DNA of 64,000 bases from contig NZ_JPRM01000028.1 in the NCBI RefSeq assembly GCF_000737695.1, positions 1-64,000 of the forward strand, given 5' to 3'. Positions 41,746 through 50,894 of this stretch are shown piece by piece. Within the stretch, counting starts at the first letter, position 1, and each line of letters opens with the position of its first letter. Source of the DNA: Flavobacterium hydatis. GTDB lineage: Bacteria > Bacteroidota > Bacteroidia > Flavobacteriales > Flavobacteriaceae. The notes below the pieces were generated by a model, which made no database searches, had not been told where the DNA came from, and worked only from the letters and a program-made list of their open reading frames with translations. Made by a program: the position numbers and the translations under genes.

Positions 41746-43407
41746 ATGATTTACCCCAAAATACCTCTGGCACAGAGTATCATTCAGATTTGTTTAGAAA
41801 AAGGAATCACCAATATAATTATATCTCCAGGATCACGTAATGCACCATTAACCATAGGATTTGTTAGTAATCCAGCTTTTCAGTGCTACAGTATAGCCGA
41901 CGAAAGATGTGCAGCATTTTTTGCATTAGGAATCGCACAGCAAACCAAGCAACCAACAGCTTTAGTGTGTACTTCGGGGTCAGCATTATTAAATTACTAT
42001 CCCGCTTTTGCGGAATCATTTTATAGCCAGATTCCGCTTATTGTAATCTCGGCAGACCGTCCGCAAAGTAAGATCGATATTGGTGATGGGCAAACCATTC
42101 GTCAGGAAAACGTATACATAAATCATTCGTTGTATAACGCTAATTTACATGAAGATGTATCGGTTGAAAACGACAAAAAAATAAATGAAGCCATAGATAC
42201 GGCCAGAGCCCAAAAAGGACCTGTACATATTAATGCCCCATTTGAAGAGCCATTGTATGAAACCGTTTCTGAACTTACCATAAATCCAATAATTAACACT
42301 TACGTAAAAGAAAACCAGCCAGAAACAATTGGAGATTTAGCCGATATGGTTGCAGCTTGGAACAAATCGACACGTAAGATGGTACTTGTGGGAGTAAATG
42401 AGCCAGACACAATTAATAAAGAAACAATCGAAAGATTGGCTAATGATGAATCAGTAGTGGTTTTAACCGAAACAACGTCTAATTTGCATCATCCGAGTTT
42501 TATTAATAGTATCGATACATTAATTACACCATTTACAGCAACCGATTTTGAAGACTTTCAGCCAGAAATCTTGGTGACTTTTGGAGGAATGATAGTTTCT
42601 AAACGTATAAAGGCGTTTTTACGAAAGTACAAACCAAAACAACATTGGCATATAGATACACTTAGAGCTTATGATACATTTGGAGCTTTGCCAAAGCACA
42701 TAAAAACAAACCCAAATGATTTCTTTCAGGCCTTTTTACCACAGACGGAAACTATAGCGAGCGACTACTTTTCAAGAATCAACAAAATCAATGATTTAAG
42801 AAGAGTAAAAGCAAAGGAATATTTAAGCAAAATCCCATTTTCGGATTTTAAAGTATTCGAAAAAGTAATAGCATCATTGCCGAAAAACAGTCAATTACAA
42901 ATAAGCAATAGTTCAGCTATTCGATATGCGCAATTAATCGATATCGATTCTTCAATAAATTTCTTCTGTAATCGTGGTACAAGCGGTATCGATGGTAGCA
43001 CATCAACAGCTATAGGAGCAGCAGTTGGTAATCCTAAACCAGCAGTTTTTATTACAGGAGATATTAGCTTTTTGTACGATAGTAACGCATTATGGAATAG
43101 CTATATACCAAAGAACTTTAAGATAATAATCATTAATAATGGAGGAGGGGGAATCTTCCGTATTTTACCAGGACATCAGGAACAACCCGTGTTTAATACC
43201 TTTTTTGAAACCTCACATCATTTAACTGCCGAGCATTTAGCAGGAATGTTTAAGATGAATTACATAAAGGCAGACAATGAAACTTCGTTACAATCAGGAC
43301 TAGAAACACTGTATAATGTAAATGATGTACCAGCTATTTTAGAAATCTTTACACCAACAATCGAAAACGATAAAATATTACTTCAGTTTTTTAAAGAGTT
43401 ATTGTAA
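41746..43407 (+). CDS. menD: 2-succinyl-5-enolpyruvyl-6-hydroxy-3-cyclohexene-1-carboxylate synthase
   Basis: The 553-residue thiamine diphosphate enzyme opens with IPLAQSIIQICLEKGITNIIISPGSRNAPLT and has GSALLNYYPAFAESFYSQIPLIVISADRP. The cofactor site shows RGTSGIDGSTSTAIGAA, GDISFLYDSNALWN and NNGGGGIFRILPG, all typical of MenD. It joins isochorismate and 2-oxoglutarate in menaquinone synthesis. The MIYPKIP start follows a -7 box and gives the family length. menB, menA and menC follow within 9 kb on the same strand. Confidence 0.93.
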   Translation: MIYPKIPLAQSIIQICLEKGITNIIISPGSRNAPLTIGFVSNPAFQCYSIADERCAAFFALGIAQQTKQPTALVCTSGSALLNYYPAFAESFYSQIPLIVISADRPQSKIDIGDGQTIRQENVYINHSLYNANLHEDVSVENDKKINEAIDTARAQKGPVHINAPFEEPLYETVSELTINPIINTYVKENQPETIGDLADMVAAWNKSTRKMVLVGVNEPDTINKETIERLANDESVVVLTETTSNLHHPSFINSIDTLITPFTATDFEDFQPEILVTFGGMIVSKRIKAFLRKYKPKQHWHIDTLRAYDTFGALPKHIKTNPNDFFQAFLPQTETIASDYFSRINKINDLRRVKAKEYLSKIPFSDFKVFEKVIASLPKNSQLQISNSSAIRYAQLIDIDSSINFFCNRGTSGIDGSTSTAIGAAVGNPKPAVFITGDISFLYDSNALWNSYIPKNFKIIIINNGGGGIFRILPGHQEQPVFNTFFETSHHLTAEHLAGMFKMNYIKADNETSLQSGLETLYNVNDVPAILEIFTPTIENDKILLQFFKELL

Positions 43408-43510
43408 GTTTAATTTTCATAAAAAATACTTAAAATAAAGACTCCGTATAGAATAAATGCTTAAATTTGAGAATATAAACTAGTATTAATCAAATATTAA
43501 AATTTTATTT

Positions 43511-43852
43511 ATGAGCGCAAGAGACGAATTAATTGTAAAGTATGCTGCTGACTTAAAAGATAAATGCGGCGTAACTCCGAATATGGATTTATTGACAAAA
43601 GTAACCATTGGTTGTGGGCCGTCAATATATAATGCAGATGCAGCTACAGTTGCAGGAAGTCAAAAATCGGAATTAGATACTGTAAAGAATAATTTTTTAA
43701 TAAAAAAATTAGGCTTGCCAGATGGACCCGCTTTAGATGCAGGAATTGATGCTGTATTAGAAAAATACGGGCGCTCAAACAAGAACAAATATAGAGCAGT
43801 AGTATATTACTTATTGACATTGCACTTTAAAAAAGAAAGTGTTTATAAATAG
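43511..43852 (+). CDS. DUF2853 family protein
   Basis: The 113-residue protein matches DUF2853: MSARDELIVKYAADLKDK, then a helical core, GPSIYNADAATVAGSQKSELDTV and KYRAVVYYLLTLHF. The fold is helical and soluble, with no known activity. It lies between menD and the cvfB-like gene and has its own terminator, so a functional link with menaquinone synthesis is not indicated. Confidence 0.82.
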   Translation: MSARDELIVKYAADLKDKCGVTPNMDLLTKVTIGCGPSIYNADAATVAGSQKSELDTVKNNFLIKKLGLPDGPALDAGIDAVLEKYGRSNKNKYRAVVYYLLTLHFKKESVYK

Positions 43853-43873
43853 TATTTTAACTTCCAAATATAT

Positions 43874-43900
43874 AAAGCGCCTTTAAGGCGCTTTTTTTAA
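43874..43900 (+). terminator. Terminator after DUF2853 gene
   Basis: AAAGCGCC and GGCGCTTT form a tight stem around a TTTAA loop followed by a T-run, 22 bases past the stop codon. Confidence 0.85.
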
Positions 43901-43936
43901 TAACATAATTTTTATGCTTCTCATTTTCAAACTTCG

Positions 43937-43944
43937 TACCTTTG
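43937..43944 (+). promoter_or_regulatory. -7 box for cvfB-like gene
   Basis: TACCTTTG matches TAnnTTTG and lies 45 bases ahead of the ATG at 43990. Confidence 0.4.
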
Positions 43945-43989
43945 CGACTTAGAAACTTGCTTAAATAGCAATACAGAACTTTAAAGAAG

Positions 43990-44844
43990 ATGATTGAAAT
44001 AGGAAAATACAATACCCTAACTATATTACGTGATACCAAAGTAGGATTGTTTTTGGGGAACCCCGAGAAAGATCCAGAAGGAATCCACGACATACTATTA
44101 CCAAACAAATATGTTCCAAACGAATTTGAAATAGGCGAAGAACTTATCGTTTTTGTTTATTTAGATCACGAAGAACGCCCAGTTGCAACAACCCTGGAAC
44201 CATATATATTACTAAATGAGTTTGCACTTTTAAGAGTAAACTACATTAACCAGATCGGTGCTTTTATGGATTGGGGAATGGAGAAAGACATTCTTGTTCC
44301 GTTTAAAGAACAAGCGCGTCCTATGGAAAAAGGAAAGCGTTATTTGGTTTATTTATACATGGACGAAAAAACAAATCGTTTAGTAGCATCAAGTAAAACA
44401 AACCAATTCTTGAGTAATGATAACCTAACAGTCGAAAAAGGCGAAGAGGTAGATTTAATCGTTTCGCATATTACCGAGATAGGAATCAATGTAATCATAA
44501 ATGAAAAGCATAAAGGATTATTATACAAAGATGAGGTTTATGATGATGCCATTCGTACAGGAGACCGTATGCGAGGATATATCAAGAACATACGTCCTGA
44601 TAACAAAATAGATGTTTCATTACAAGTGCAAGGATACCAAAGTATCGAACCAAATGCCGAGAAAATAATGGACGAATTAAGAGCAAGTCGTGGTTTTTTA
44701 AGACTTACTGACAATTCGCATCCAGAAGACATTAAAACGGTACTTAAAATGAGCAAGAAAACATTCAAAAAAGCGATTGGAGCTCTTTACAGAGAGAAGT
44801 TAATCGAGATAAAAGAAGATGGTATTTACTTGGTAAAAGAGTAA
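43990..44844 (+). CDS. S1-type RNA-binding protein, CvfB-like
   Basis: The 284-residue protein has tandem S1-like OB folds (about 5-65, 68-135 and 145-210: QIGAFMDWGMEKDILVPF, LIVSHITEIGINVIINEKHKGLLYKDEV) and a C-terminal winged helix (FLRLTDNSHPEDIKTVLKMSKKTFKKAIGALYREKLIEI). This is the architecture of CvfB (virulence regulator B, YitL), an RNA-binding protein. It has its own promoter and terminator. Confidence 0.88.
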   Translation: MIEIGKYNTLTILRDTKVGLFLGNPEKDPEGIHDILLPNKYVPNEFEIGEELIVFVYLDHEERPVATTLEPYILLNEFALLRVNYINQIGAFMDWGMEKDILVPFKEQARPMEKGKRYLVYLYMDEKTNRLVASSKTNQFLSNDNLTVEKGEEVDLIVSHITEIGINVIINEKHKGLLYKDEVYDDAIRTGDRMRGYIKNIRPDNKIDVSLQVQGYQSIEPNAEKIMDELRASRGFLRLTDNSHPEDIKTVLKMSKKTFKKAIGALYREKLIEIKEDGIYLVKE

Positions 44845-44861
44845 TACGAGTTGTTATAATA

Positions 44862-44897
44862 AAAAAGGCTAATCATTACGATTAGCCTTTTTCTTTT
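44862..44897 (+). terminator. Terminator after cvfB-like gene
   Basis: AAAAAGGCTAATC and GATTAGCCTTTTT form a 13-bp stem around ATTAC followed by a T-rich tail, 17 bases after the stop codon. Confidence 0.85.
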
Positions 44898-45520
44898 TAT
44901 TCTAGTTTTATAAAAAAATTGTAATTTAAAAAAAACAAAAATAAAAATAAATCTACTTTCATCACGAAAAGTGAATAGAATCACATCTTATATAATACTG
45001 TACTTAATCTTGTTGCGTGTGACTTACTACTTTTTCAGATGGGTTTGTCTTGAAATGGGATAACAATTTCTTGCATGCTGAAATTGATTTCACGGCAGAA
45101 CCTTTGGTTTATTTTTAGTATTTTTAAAGACGATTAAATAATTAAATACCCATTTATAGAGTAGCTTAATGCATCTTTCTTGTTAACCGTAGGTGTTACT
45201 ATCTCTTTTTTGCAATTTCGACAAATGCTAATCTCATTTGCTCTTTGTCTAAAGCTTTTAAATTTAAAACCTTAGAAAAATGAGCGACAAATTTTTTAAA
45301 TTTTCTCAAAAAATCATTTTTTAGGTTAATAAATCAGTGAAAGAAAATCAAACTCAAATGTGAATAAAGAATAATGTATCACATTGATTGATAAGGGTAA
45401 AGATAAAAATAAAAAATATAATACACTATAAAAGAGCTATCGTTTTTCGTTTAAAAACAATATTTAACATTTGATTAAAAATATTTTAGAAATCACTTCA
45501 TGATGATTGTATGGTCTAAA

Positions 45521-45546
45521 GTGTAAAAAATGATTTATTTTTACAC
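45521..45546. promoter_or_regulatory. Inverted repeat upstream of menB
   Basis: The 9-base arms GTGTAAAAA and TTTTTACAC are perfectly complementary around an 8-base spacer, in the promoter region of menB. This is a candidate regulator-binding site. Confidence 0.35.
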
Positions 45547-45570
45547 TATAATTAATTAAAAATACATCTA

Positions 45571-46404
45571 ATGGATTGGATTACTGCCAGAGAATTTGAA
45601 GATATAACCTATAAAAAATGTAATGGAGTTGCAAGAATAGCTTTTAACAGACCTAACGTGCGCAACGCCTTCCGCCCAAAAACAACATCCGAATTATACC
45701 AGGCATTCTATGATGCACAAGAAGATACTTCGATAGGAGTAGTTTTATTATCTGCCGAAGGACCTTCGACCAAAGACGGAGTATATTCTTTTTGTAGTGG
45801 TGGAGATCAAAACGCAAGAGGACACCAAGGATATGTTGGAGAAGATGGACAACATCGTTTAAACATTCTAGAAGTACAACGATTAATTCGTTTTATGCCA
45901 AAAGTAGTTATAGCCGTAGTTCCGGGTTGGGCAGTAGGAGGAGGACATAGTTTACACGTAGTTTGCGATATGACATTAGCGAGCAAAGAACACGCTATTT
46001 TTAAGCAAACAGATGCAGATGTAACTAGTTTTGACGGAGGATATGGATCTGCTTATCTTGCTAAAATGGTAGGACAGAAAAAAGCACGTGAAATTTTCTT
46101 CTTAGGACGCAATTATTCAGCACAAGAAGCAATGGATATGGGAATGGTAAATGCTGTAATTCCTCACGATGAGTTAGAAGATACCGCTTACCAATGGGCA
46201 CAAGAGATATTACAAAAATCACCAACATCTATAAAAATGCTGAAATTTGCTATGAACCTAACCGATGATGGTATGGTAGGACAACAAGTTTTTGCAGGAG
46301 AAGCAACCCGTTTAGCTTATATGACAGAAGAAGCTAAAGAAGGAAGAAATGCTTTTCTGGAAAAAAGAAAGCCTAATTTTGGCGAAAATAAATGGTTGCC
46401 ATAA
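45571..46404 (+). CDS. menB: 1,4-dihydroxy-2-naphthoyl-CoA synthase
   Basis: The 277-residue crotonase-fold protein has ARIAFNRPNVRNAFRPKT, FCSGGDQNARGHQGYVG, the oxyanion segment GGGHSLHVVCDMTLAS and the MenB-typical TDADVTSFDGGYGSAYLAK, with the usual C-terminal MTEEAKEGRNAFLEKRKPNF. It closes the second ring of the menaquinone head group from o-succinylbenzoyl-CoA. menA follows after 98 bases. Confidence 0.95.
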   Translation: MDWITAREFEDITYKKCNGVARIAFNRPNVRNAFRPKTTSELYQAFYDAQEDTSIGVVLLSAEGPSTKDGVYSFCSGGDQNARGHQGYVGEDGQHRLNILEVQRLIRFMPKVVIAVVPGWAVGGGHSLHVVCDMTLASKEHAIFKQTDADVTSFDGGYGSAYLAKMVGQKKAREIFFLGRNYSAQEAMDMGMVNAVIPHDELEDTAYQWAQEILQKSPTSIKMLKFAMNLTDDGMVGQQVFAGEATRLAYMTEEAKEGRNAFLEKRKPNFGENKWLP

Positions 46405-46422
46405 ATTAGTTTGCAGTATTGG

Positions 46423-46472
46423 TTTTCAGTTTCAGTTTTAACTGAAATACTGAGACTGAGACTGAAAACTTT
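46423..46472 (+). repeat. Short CAGT/ACTG inverted repeat after menB
   Basis: GTTTTCAGTTTCAGTTTT is followed by repeated ACTGA units ending ACTGAAAAC. The arms pair imperfectly and a T-run follows, so it may act as a terminator or attenuator between menB and menA. Confidence 0.45.
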
Positions 46473-46502
46473 TTATAACAAACTCTAAAATAAAATAAAA
46501 GA

Positions 46503-47465
46503 ATGAAACATTGGATTGAAGCCGCTAGATTAAGAACATTACCCTTATCAGTTTCTGGGATTATCGTCGGTAGTATGTATGCTTTGGCAAATCCCACAGA
46601 AAACGTTTATACGCCTACAGAAGTTTTTAATTGGAGAATATTTGGTTTTGCACTTTTAACAACGCTAGGATTGCAGGTATTATCCAATTTTGCTAACGAT
46701 TATGGCGATGGAGTAAAAGGAACCGATAACGAAGACAGAATAGGGCCAAAACGCGCAATACAAAGCGGAGTAATAACGGCACAAGCCATGAAAAAGGCAA
46801 TAATCATTACCTCGTTATTAACTCTATTATCAGCAATTACATTGATTTATTTCGCTTTTGGCGAGACAAATTTTGTGTATTCTATCTTTTTCTTACTATT
46901 AGGAATCGCTGCAATTGTTTCGGCAATACGTTATACAGTAGGAAACTCAGCTTATGGATATAAAGGATTTGGAGACCTATTCGTATTTATATTCTTCGGG
47001 TTAGTAAGTACATTAGGAGTTAACTTTTTATATTCAAAAGAAATAGATCCGCTTTTAATCCTGCCAGCAGTAGCCATAGGATTATTAAGTGTAGGAGTTC
47101 TAAACCTAAACAACATGCGTGACGAAGCCTCAGACAGAAAATCGGGCAAAAACACAATTGTGGTAAAAATGGGAGGACAAGCTGCCAAAAAATACCATTA
47201 CTTCTTGATCATAACCGCAATGGTTTCGGTAGTAGCATTTGCTATTTTAAGCGATTATCATTTTGATCAATACCTATTTTTATTAGCTTACATACCATTA
47301 ACCAAACATTTAATAGTTGTTTATAAAAATCAAGAGCCTAAACTGTTAGACCCAGAATTAAAAAGAGTAGCGCTAAGTACATTTTTACTTTCAGTATTAT
47401 TGACTTTGTGTATGATATCATTAATTTCAGACATTATTGTAAACCTCTTCTTAGGAGGAAGATAA
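46503..47465 (+). CDS. menA: 1,4-dihydroxy-2-naphthoate polyprenyltransferase
   Basis: The 320-residue UbiA-family membrane protein starts MKHWIEAARLRTLPLSVSGI. It has the first Asp-rich motif NDYGDGVKGTDNEDRIGP and the second NMRDEASDRKSGKNTIVVKMG, with eight to nine helices. It attaches the isoprenoid chain to dihydroxynaphthoate. The motifs and neighbouring menB and menC distinguish it from other UbiA proteins. Confidence 0.92.
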   Translation: MKHWIEAARLRTLPLSVSGIIVGSMYALANPTENVYTPTEVFNWRIFGFALLTTLGLQVLSNFANDYGDGVKGTDNEDRIGPKRAIQSGVITAQAMKKAIIITSLLTLLSAITLIYFAFGETNFVYSIFFLLLGIAAIVSAIRYTVGNSAYGYKGFGDLFVFIFFGLVSTLGVNFLYSKEIDPLLILPAVAIGLLSVGVLNLNNMRDEASDRKSGKNTIVVKMGGQAAKKYHYFLIITAMVSVVAFAILSDYHFDQYLFLLAYIPLTKHLIVVYKNQEPKLLDPELKRVALSTFLLSVLLTLCMISLISDIIVNLFLGGR

Positions 47466-47492
47466 TTTATTAAACTTTAAATTTGTATCAAT

Positions 47493-48170
47493 ATGAAAAT
47501 TACATTTTACGGTCATGCGTCATTAGGAATCGAAGTAGGAGGAAAGCACATTTTGGTAGATCCTTTTATTTCTGGTAATCCACAGGCTTCACATATCGAT
47601 ATTAACACATTAAAAGCCGATTATATCTTGCTAACGCATGCGCATGGTGATCATATTCTTGATGCCGAAGCAATCGCAAAACGTACCGAAGCAGTAATCG
47701 TGTCTAATGCCGAAATTGCAAGTTATTTTGCCCAAAGAGAGCTAAAATCACATCCAATGAATCATGGAGGAAGCTGGCAATTCGACTTCGGAAAAGTAAA
47801 ATATGTAAACGCCATACATTCAAGTTCATTTCCAGATGGTACTAACGGAGGAAATCCAGGAGGATTTGTAATCGAGGGCGAGCACAAAAACATCTATATC
47901 GCCGGAGATACAGCTCTTACGATGGATATGAAGCTAATCCCGATGCGTACCAAACTAGATCTTGCTATTTTACCAATCGGAGACAACTTTACGATGGATG
48001 TAGAAGATGCCATTATAGCATCAGATTTTATAGAATGCGATAAAATTCTAGGATATCATTATGATACTTTCGGATATATCAAAATCAATCATGACGAAGC
48101 AAAACGTAAGTTTTTTGATAAAGGAAAAGACTTAATGCTTTTAGAAATTGGAGAATCTATTGAACTGTAA
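47493..48170 (+). CDS. Metal-dependent hydrolase, UPF0173 type
   Basis: The 225-residue protein has the metallo-beta-lactamase fold signature LTHAHGDHILDAEAIA, an early FYGHASLGIEVGGKHILVDPFI, and YIAGDTALTMDMKLI with later histidine (LGYHYDTFG). This matches the UPF0173/YtkL group of unknown substrate. It begins 27 bases after menA and is probably co-transcribed. Confidence 0.88.
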   Translation: MKITFYGHASLGIEVGGKHILVDPFISGNPQASHIDINTLKADYILLTHAHGDHILDAEAIAKRTEAVIVSNAEIASYFAQRELKSHPMNHGGSWQFDFGKVKYVNAIHSSSFPDGTNGGNPGGFVIEGEHKNIYIAGDTALTMDMKLIPMRTKLDLAILPIGDNFTMDVEDAIIASDFIECDKILGYHYDTFGYIKINHDEAKRKFFDKGKDLMLLEIGESIEL

Positions 48171-48201
48171 ATAGCATTATTCTAAGAGAAATTGAAGAAT
48201 T

Positions 48202-48280
48202 AGGAGCTATTTCCCGCCATACGCTTTATCTTTTCCTGGCTAAAGAAGCCAGGAAAAGGATATCGCTGCTGTCAGGGCTA
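48202..48280 (+). repeat. Covarying-hairpin dispersed element, copy C
   Basis: It begins AGGAGCTATTTCCCGCC and ends GCTGTCAGGGCTA, like copies at 8335-8424 and 28031-28107. The stem here is TTTTCCTGGCT / AAGCCAGGAAAA around an AAAG loop. Copy B has the same loop but a different stem. Confidence 0.8.
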
Positions 48281-48304
48281 AAAAACACACATCCAACCAA
48301 GAAA

Positions 48305-49507
48305 ATGAAATCTAAAAAATTAATTTTAGTACTTTTAATCAGCTCATTTTATTCAGCTTTTGCACAAAAAGAAGGATATTGGGACAAAGAACGATCCACT
48401 ACCAAAGAGATAATTGTTCCAGCTCGTGACAGAATCATTATTCCAACCGAAGATTTACCATTAGGAACCACAGAAGTGATATATAGAATCACGCTGCTGG
48501 ACGAAAACCAACAATTGGCAAGTAGCTTAGTTTCGGTATTAAAATCGATTCCAGATCCATCAGGAATAAGTCAGGGATCAGCCGGAGCAGTATTCCTAAT
48601 GTCAAAAATATCAGGCGATGATAAATGTAAATATGCCTTGTTTACAGATCAGGCAGTAGCTAAAAGTTATATCCAAACCGGAAAAACAGACAAAGCCTGT
48701 TACGCACAAGAAGAGCCAGTAAGCAAAGACGCAAAACGATTATCATTAGATAAATCTAGTTGTTTGCAACCCAATGTAAATACAATTTGGTTTGGATTCG
48801 AAAGTAAGAATTGGCTTTTAAAACAAAAAATAGTATTAGAAGCAGTGCCATGGGTAGACATAAAGTTAAGTCGTGGATGGAACCAAGAGAATAAAAAAGA
48901 AATTATCAGCCAATGCAAGACCTCAAATCTGGCACAGAAAATGGCAAGTTCCGATGATTTTTGCGTTTGTATTCTTGAAAAAATCCAAAAACAATATCGT
49001 TACAACGAGTTTGATAAGCTATTGGCGATGGAAAAAATCAAAGCCTATAAAGATTATGGAAATACCTGTTATAATGATACCAGTATTTCTAAAAACATTT
49101 ATAGTGATTTAAGAAGTCTGGCTTCTAAATTAATTAAAAATCAAAAATACGGCGAAGCAATAGCCTTGCTAAACACTGTAATTGCAGACAAAAAGGCAAC
49201 AGCATTAGATTATAGTTCTATAGGATATTGTTATATCTTAACCAAACAATATGAGAAAGCTATTAAGTTCTTAAAAGAAGGCGAAAAGCTAGATGAAACA
49301 GAGTTGCAATTAAAGCTTAATCTTGCACATGCTTATTTAGTAAGTGATGATTATAAAGATGCTAAAGCAATTTATAAAAAATACCAAACACAAAATGTAA
49401 CCGATAGTTTAAGTTGGATCGAGAAAGTAAAACTTGATTTTGCAGCTTTTAAGAAGGCTAATCTACCATCAGGAAACTTCGATAGAGTTTTAGATCTTTT
49501 TAATTAA
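48305..49507 (+). CDS. Secreted TPR-containing protein of unknown function
   Basis: The 400-residue protein has a signal peptide (LILVLLISSFYSAFAQ), a beta-rich first half (about 25-190: IIVPARDRIIIPTEDLPLGTTEVIYRITLL) and a C-terminal TPR array (about 280-375: LIKNQKYGEAIALLNTVIADKKATALDYSSIGYCYILTKQYEKAIKFLKEG). Several cysteines lie in the middle (KCKYAL, KACYAQEE, CLQPN, QCKTSN, CVCILEK). No family is recognised by me. It sits between the metallo-hydrolase and menC genes with repeats on both sides. Confidence 0.6.
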   Translation: MKSKKLILVLLISSFYSAFAQKEGYWDKERSTTKEIIVPARDRIIIPTEDLPLGTTEVIYRITLLDENQQLASSLVSVLKSIPDPSGISQGSAGAVFLMSKISGDDKCKYALFTDQAVAKSYIQTGKTDKACYAQEEPVSKDAKRLSLDKSSCLQPNVNTIWFGFESKNWLLKQKIVLEAVPWVDIKLSRGWNQENKKEIISQCKTSNLAQKMASSDDFCVCILEKIQKQYRYNEFDKLLAMEKIKAYKDYGNTCYNDTSISKNIYSDLRSLASKLIKNQKYGEAIALLNTVIADKKATALDYSSIGYCYILTKQYEKAIKFLKEGEKLDETELQLKLNLAHAYLVSDDYKDAKAIYKKYQTQNVTDSLSWIEKVKLDFAAFKKANLPSGNFDRVLDLFN

Positions 49508-49515
49508 TTTAAGCT

Positions 49516-49673
49516 ACCATATAAGTCATTTAAGCTCATATAAAAGTGTTTAACACAACAGACAGCTTAATTTACTTACATGGCTTATATGTTTGAAAAA
49601 ATAAGCATTTATCATAAGTCCATATAAGGATTTAAGACAATAGCTTATATTTACTTATATAACTTATATGGTT
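49516..49673. repeat. CCATATAAGT palindrome repeat, copy 2
   Basis: The left arm ACCATATAAGTCATTTAAG is identical to the arm of the copy at 16844-16910; the right arm ends AACTTATATGGTT. Between them are further degenerate TTATAT / CATATAAG units, so this copy is expanded. It lies upstream of menC. Confidence 0.7.
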
Positions 49674-49720
49674 ATGAAGTATGTCATACATCGCATTTAC
49701 ATATTTAAAACTATTTCAGA

Positions 49721-50764
49721 TTGAAAGCTACTTACCATAAATATATTCTCAATTTTAAACGACCGTCAGGAACTTCCAGAGGCGTAATGAACGAAAAAGA
49801 GACTTGGTTCATTGTTATTGAAGAAAATAATAGAAAAGGAATAGGCGAGTGTGGAATCCTTAGAGGACTAAGCGCAGACGACCGAGATGATTATGAAGAG
49901 AAATTGCAATGGTGTTGCAATAACATCCATTTGGGTGAAACAGCCCTTTGGGAAGCATTATTAGAGTTTCCTTCCATACAATTTGGTGTAGAAATGGCTT
50001 TCCGTTCATTACATAGTAAAACGCCCTTTTTGTTATTTCCTTCACCATTTACTACAGGAGAGGAATCCATAGCCATAAATGGTTTGGTATGGATGGGAGA
50101 ACCTGAGTTTATGAAGCAACAAATAGTGGAAAAGTTAGCCACAGGTTTTCGTTGCATAAAACTCAAAATTGGTGCTATCGATTTTGATAAAGAATTGGAG
50201 TTATTAGGTTTTATCCGCAGTCATTTTAGCCCAGAAGAGATAGAAATAAGAGTAGATGCTAATGGAGCTTTTAGTTTAGATACCGCATTAAATAAGCTAA
50301 TTCAGCTTAATGTATATAAGTTGCATAGTATCGAGCAACCCATAAAACAGCACAATATTCAGGCAATGGCTAATTTATGCCAAACAACGCCTTTTCCTAT
50401 TGCATTAGATGAAGAGTTGATAGGCGTGTTTACATTGCAGGAAAAAGAAGTATTACTACAAAACATAAAACCACAATACATTATTTTAAAACCAAGCTTT
50501 ATAGGCGGTTTTAGAGGAACACAGGAATGGATTACACTAGCAGAGAAGTATAATATCGGTTGGTGGATAACATCGGCTTTAGAAAGCAACATAGGTCTTA
50601 ATGCAATCGCACAATGGACTTTTTTACAAAATAATATAATGCCTCAAGGTTTAGGAACAGGAGCATTGTATACTAATAATTTTGATTGTCCGCTAGAAGT
50701 TACTCAAGGGCAATTGTGGTATAATCCAGATTTAAACTGGCAAATAGACATTGATACACTGTAA
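49721..50764 (+). CDS. menC: o-Succinylbenzoate synthase (enolase superfamily)
   Basis: The 347-residue protein has the enolase-superfamily pattern: KLKIG (catalytic lysine pair region), RVDANGAF (Asp metal ligand), SIEQPI (Glu), LDEEL (Asp) and LKPSFIGG (second Lys). Its men neighbours favour o-succinylbenzoate synthase over a dipeptide epimerase. The start appears to be TTG at 49721: an in-frame stop lies 15 bases upstream and the first internal ATG would remove the conserved KRPSGTSRG segment. menE is not present downstream. Confidence 0.85.
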   Translation: MKATYHKYILNFKRPSGTSRGVMNEKETWFIVIEENNRKGIGECGILRGLSADDRDDYEEKLQWCCNNIHLGETALWEALLEFPSIQFGVEMAFRSLHSKTPFLLFPSPFTTGEESIAINGLVWMGEPEFMKQQIVEKLATGFRCIKLKIGAIDFDKELELLGFIRSHFSPEEIEIRVDANGAFSLDTALNKLIQLNVYKLHSIEQPIKQHNIQAMANLCQTTPFPIALDEELIGVFTLQEKEVLLQNIKPQYIILKPSFIGGFRGTQEWITLAEKYNIGWWITSALESNIGLNAIAQWTFLQNNIMPQGLGTGALYTNNFDCPLEVTQGQLWYNPDLNWQIDIDTL

Positions 50765-50853
50765 AATGTTATCGTAATCTGTATCACACGGTTGAGACTG
50801 TGAACTATAGTTAAAATTTCATCAATCTCTTTAAAAAAAAATAGAAATAAAAA

Positions 50854-50877
50854 AAACTGGCATAAAGCCAGTTTTTA
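50854..50877. terminator. Bidirectional terminator between menC and HHH-protein gene
   Basis: AAAAACTGGC and GCCAGTTTTT pair around a 4-base loop (ATAA), with A-tract and T-tract on the two sides. It serves the two convergent genes. Confidence 0.85.
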
Positions 50878-50894
50878 AATTTTAGAGAATAAAA

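Larger units (their letters stand above)
44845..45570. other. 726-bp gap before menB
   Basis: After the terminator no reading frame longer than a few dozen codons stands out on either strand. The last part holds an inverted repeat GTGTAAAAA-N8-TTTTTACAC at 45521-45546, 25 bases ahead of menB, which may be an operator. The rest looks like unconstrained AT-rich sequence; a decayed gene is possible but I could not recognise one. Confidence 0.5.

Noticed and set aside
44845..45570. Hidden gene in the 726-bp gap before menB
   Set aside because: No frame of meaningful length or pattern on either strand; only a very short frame near 45280 was seen.
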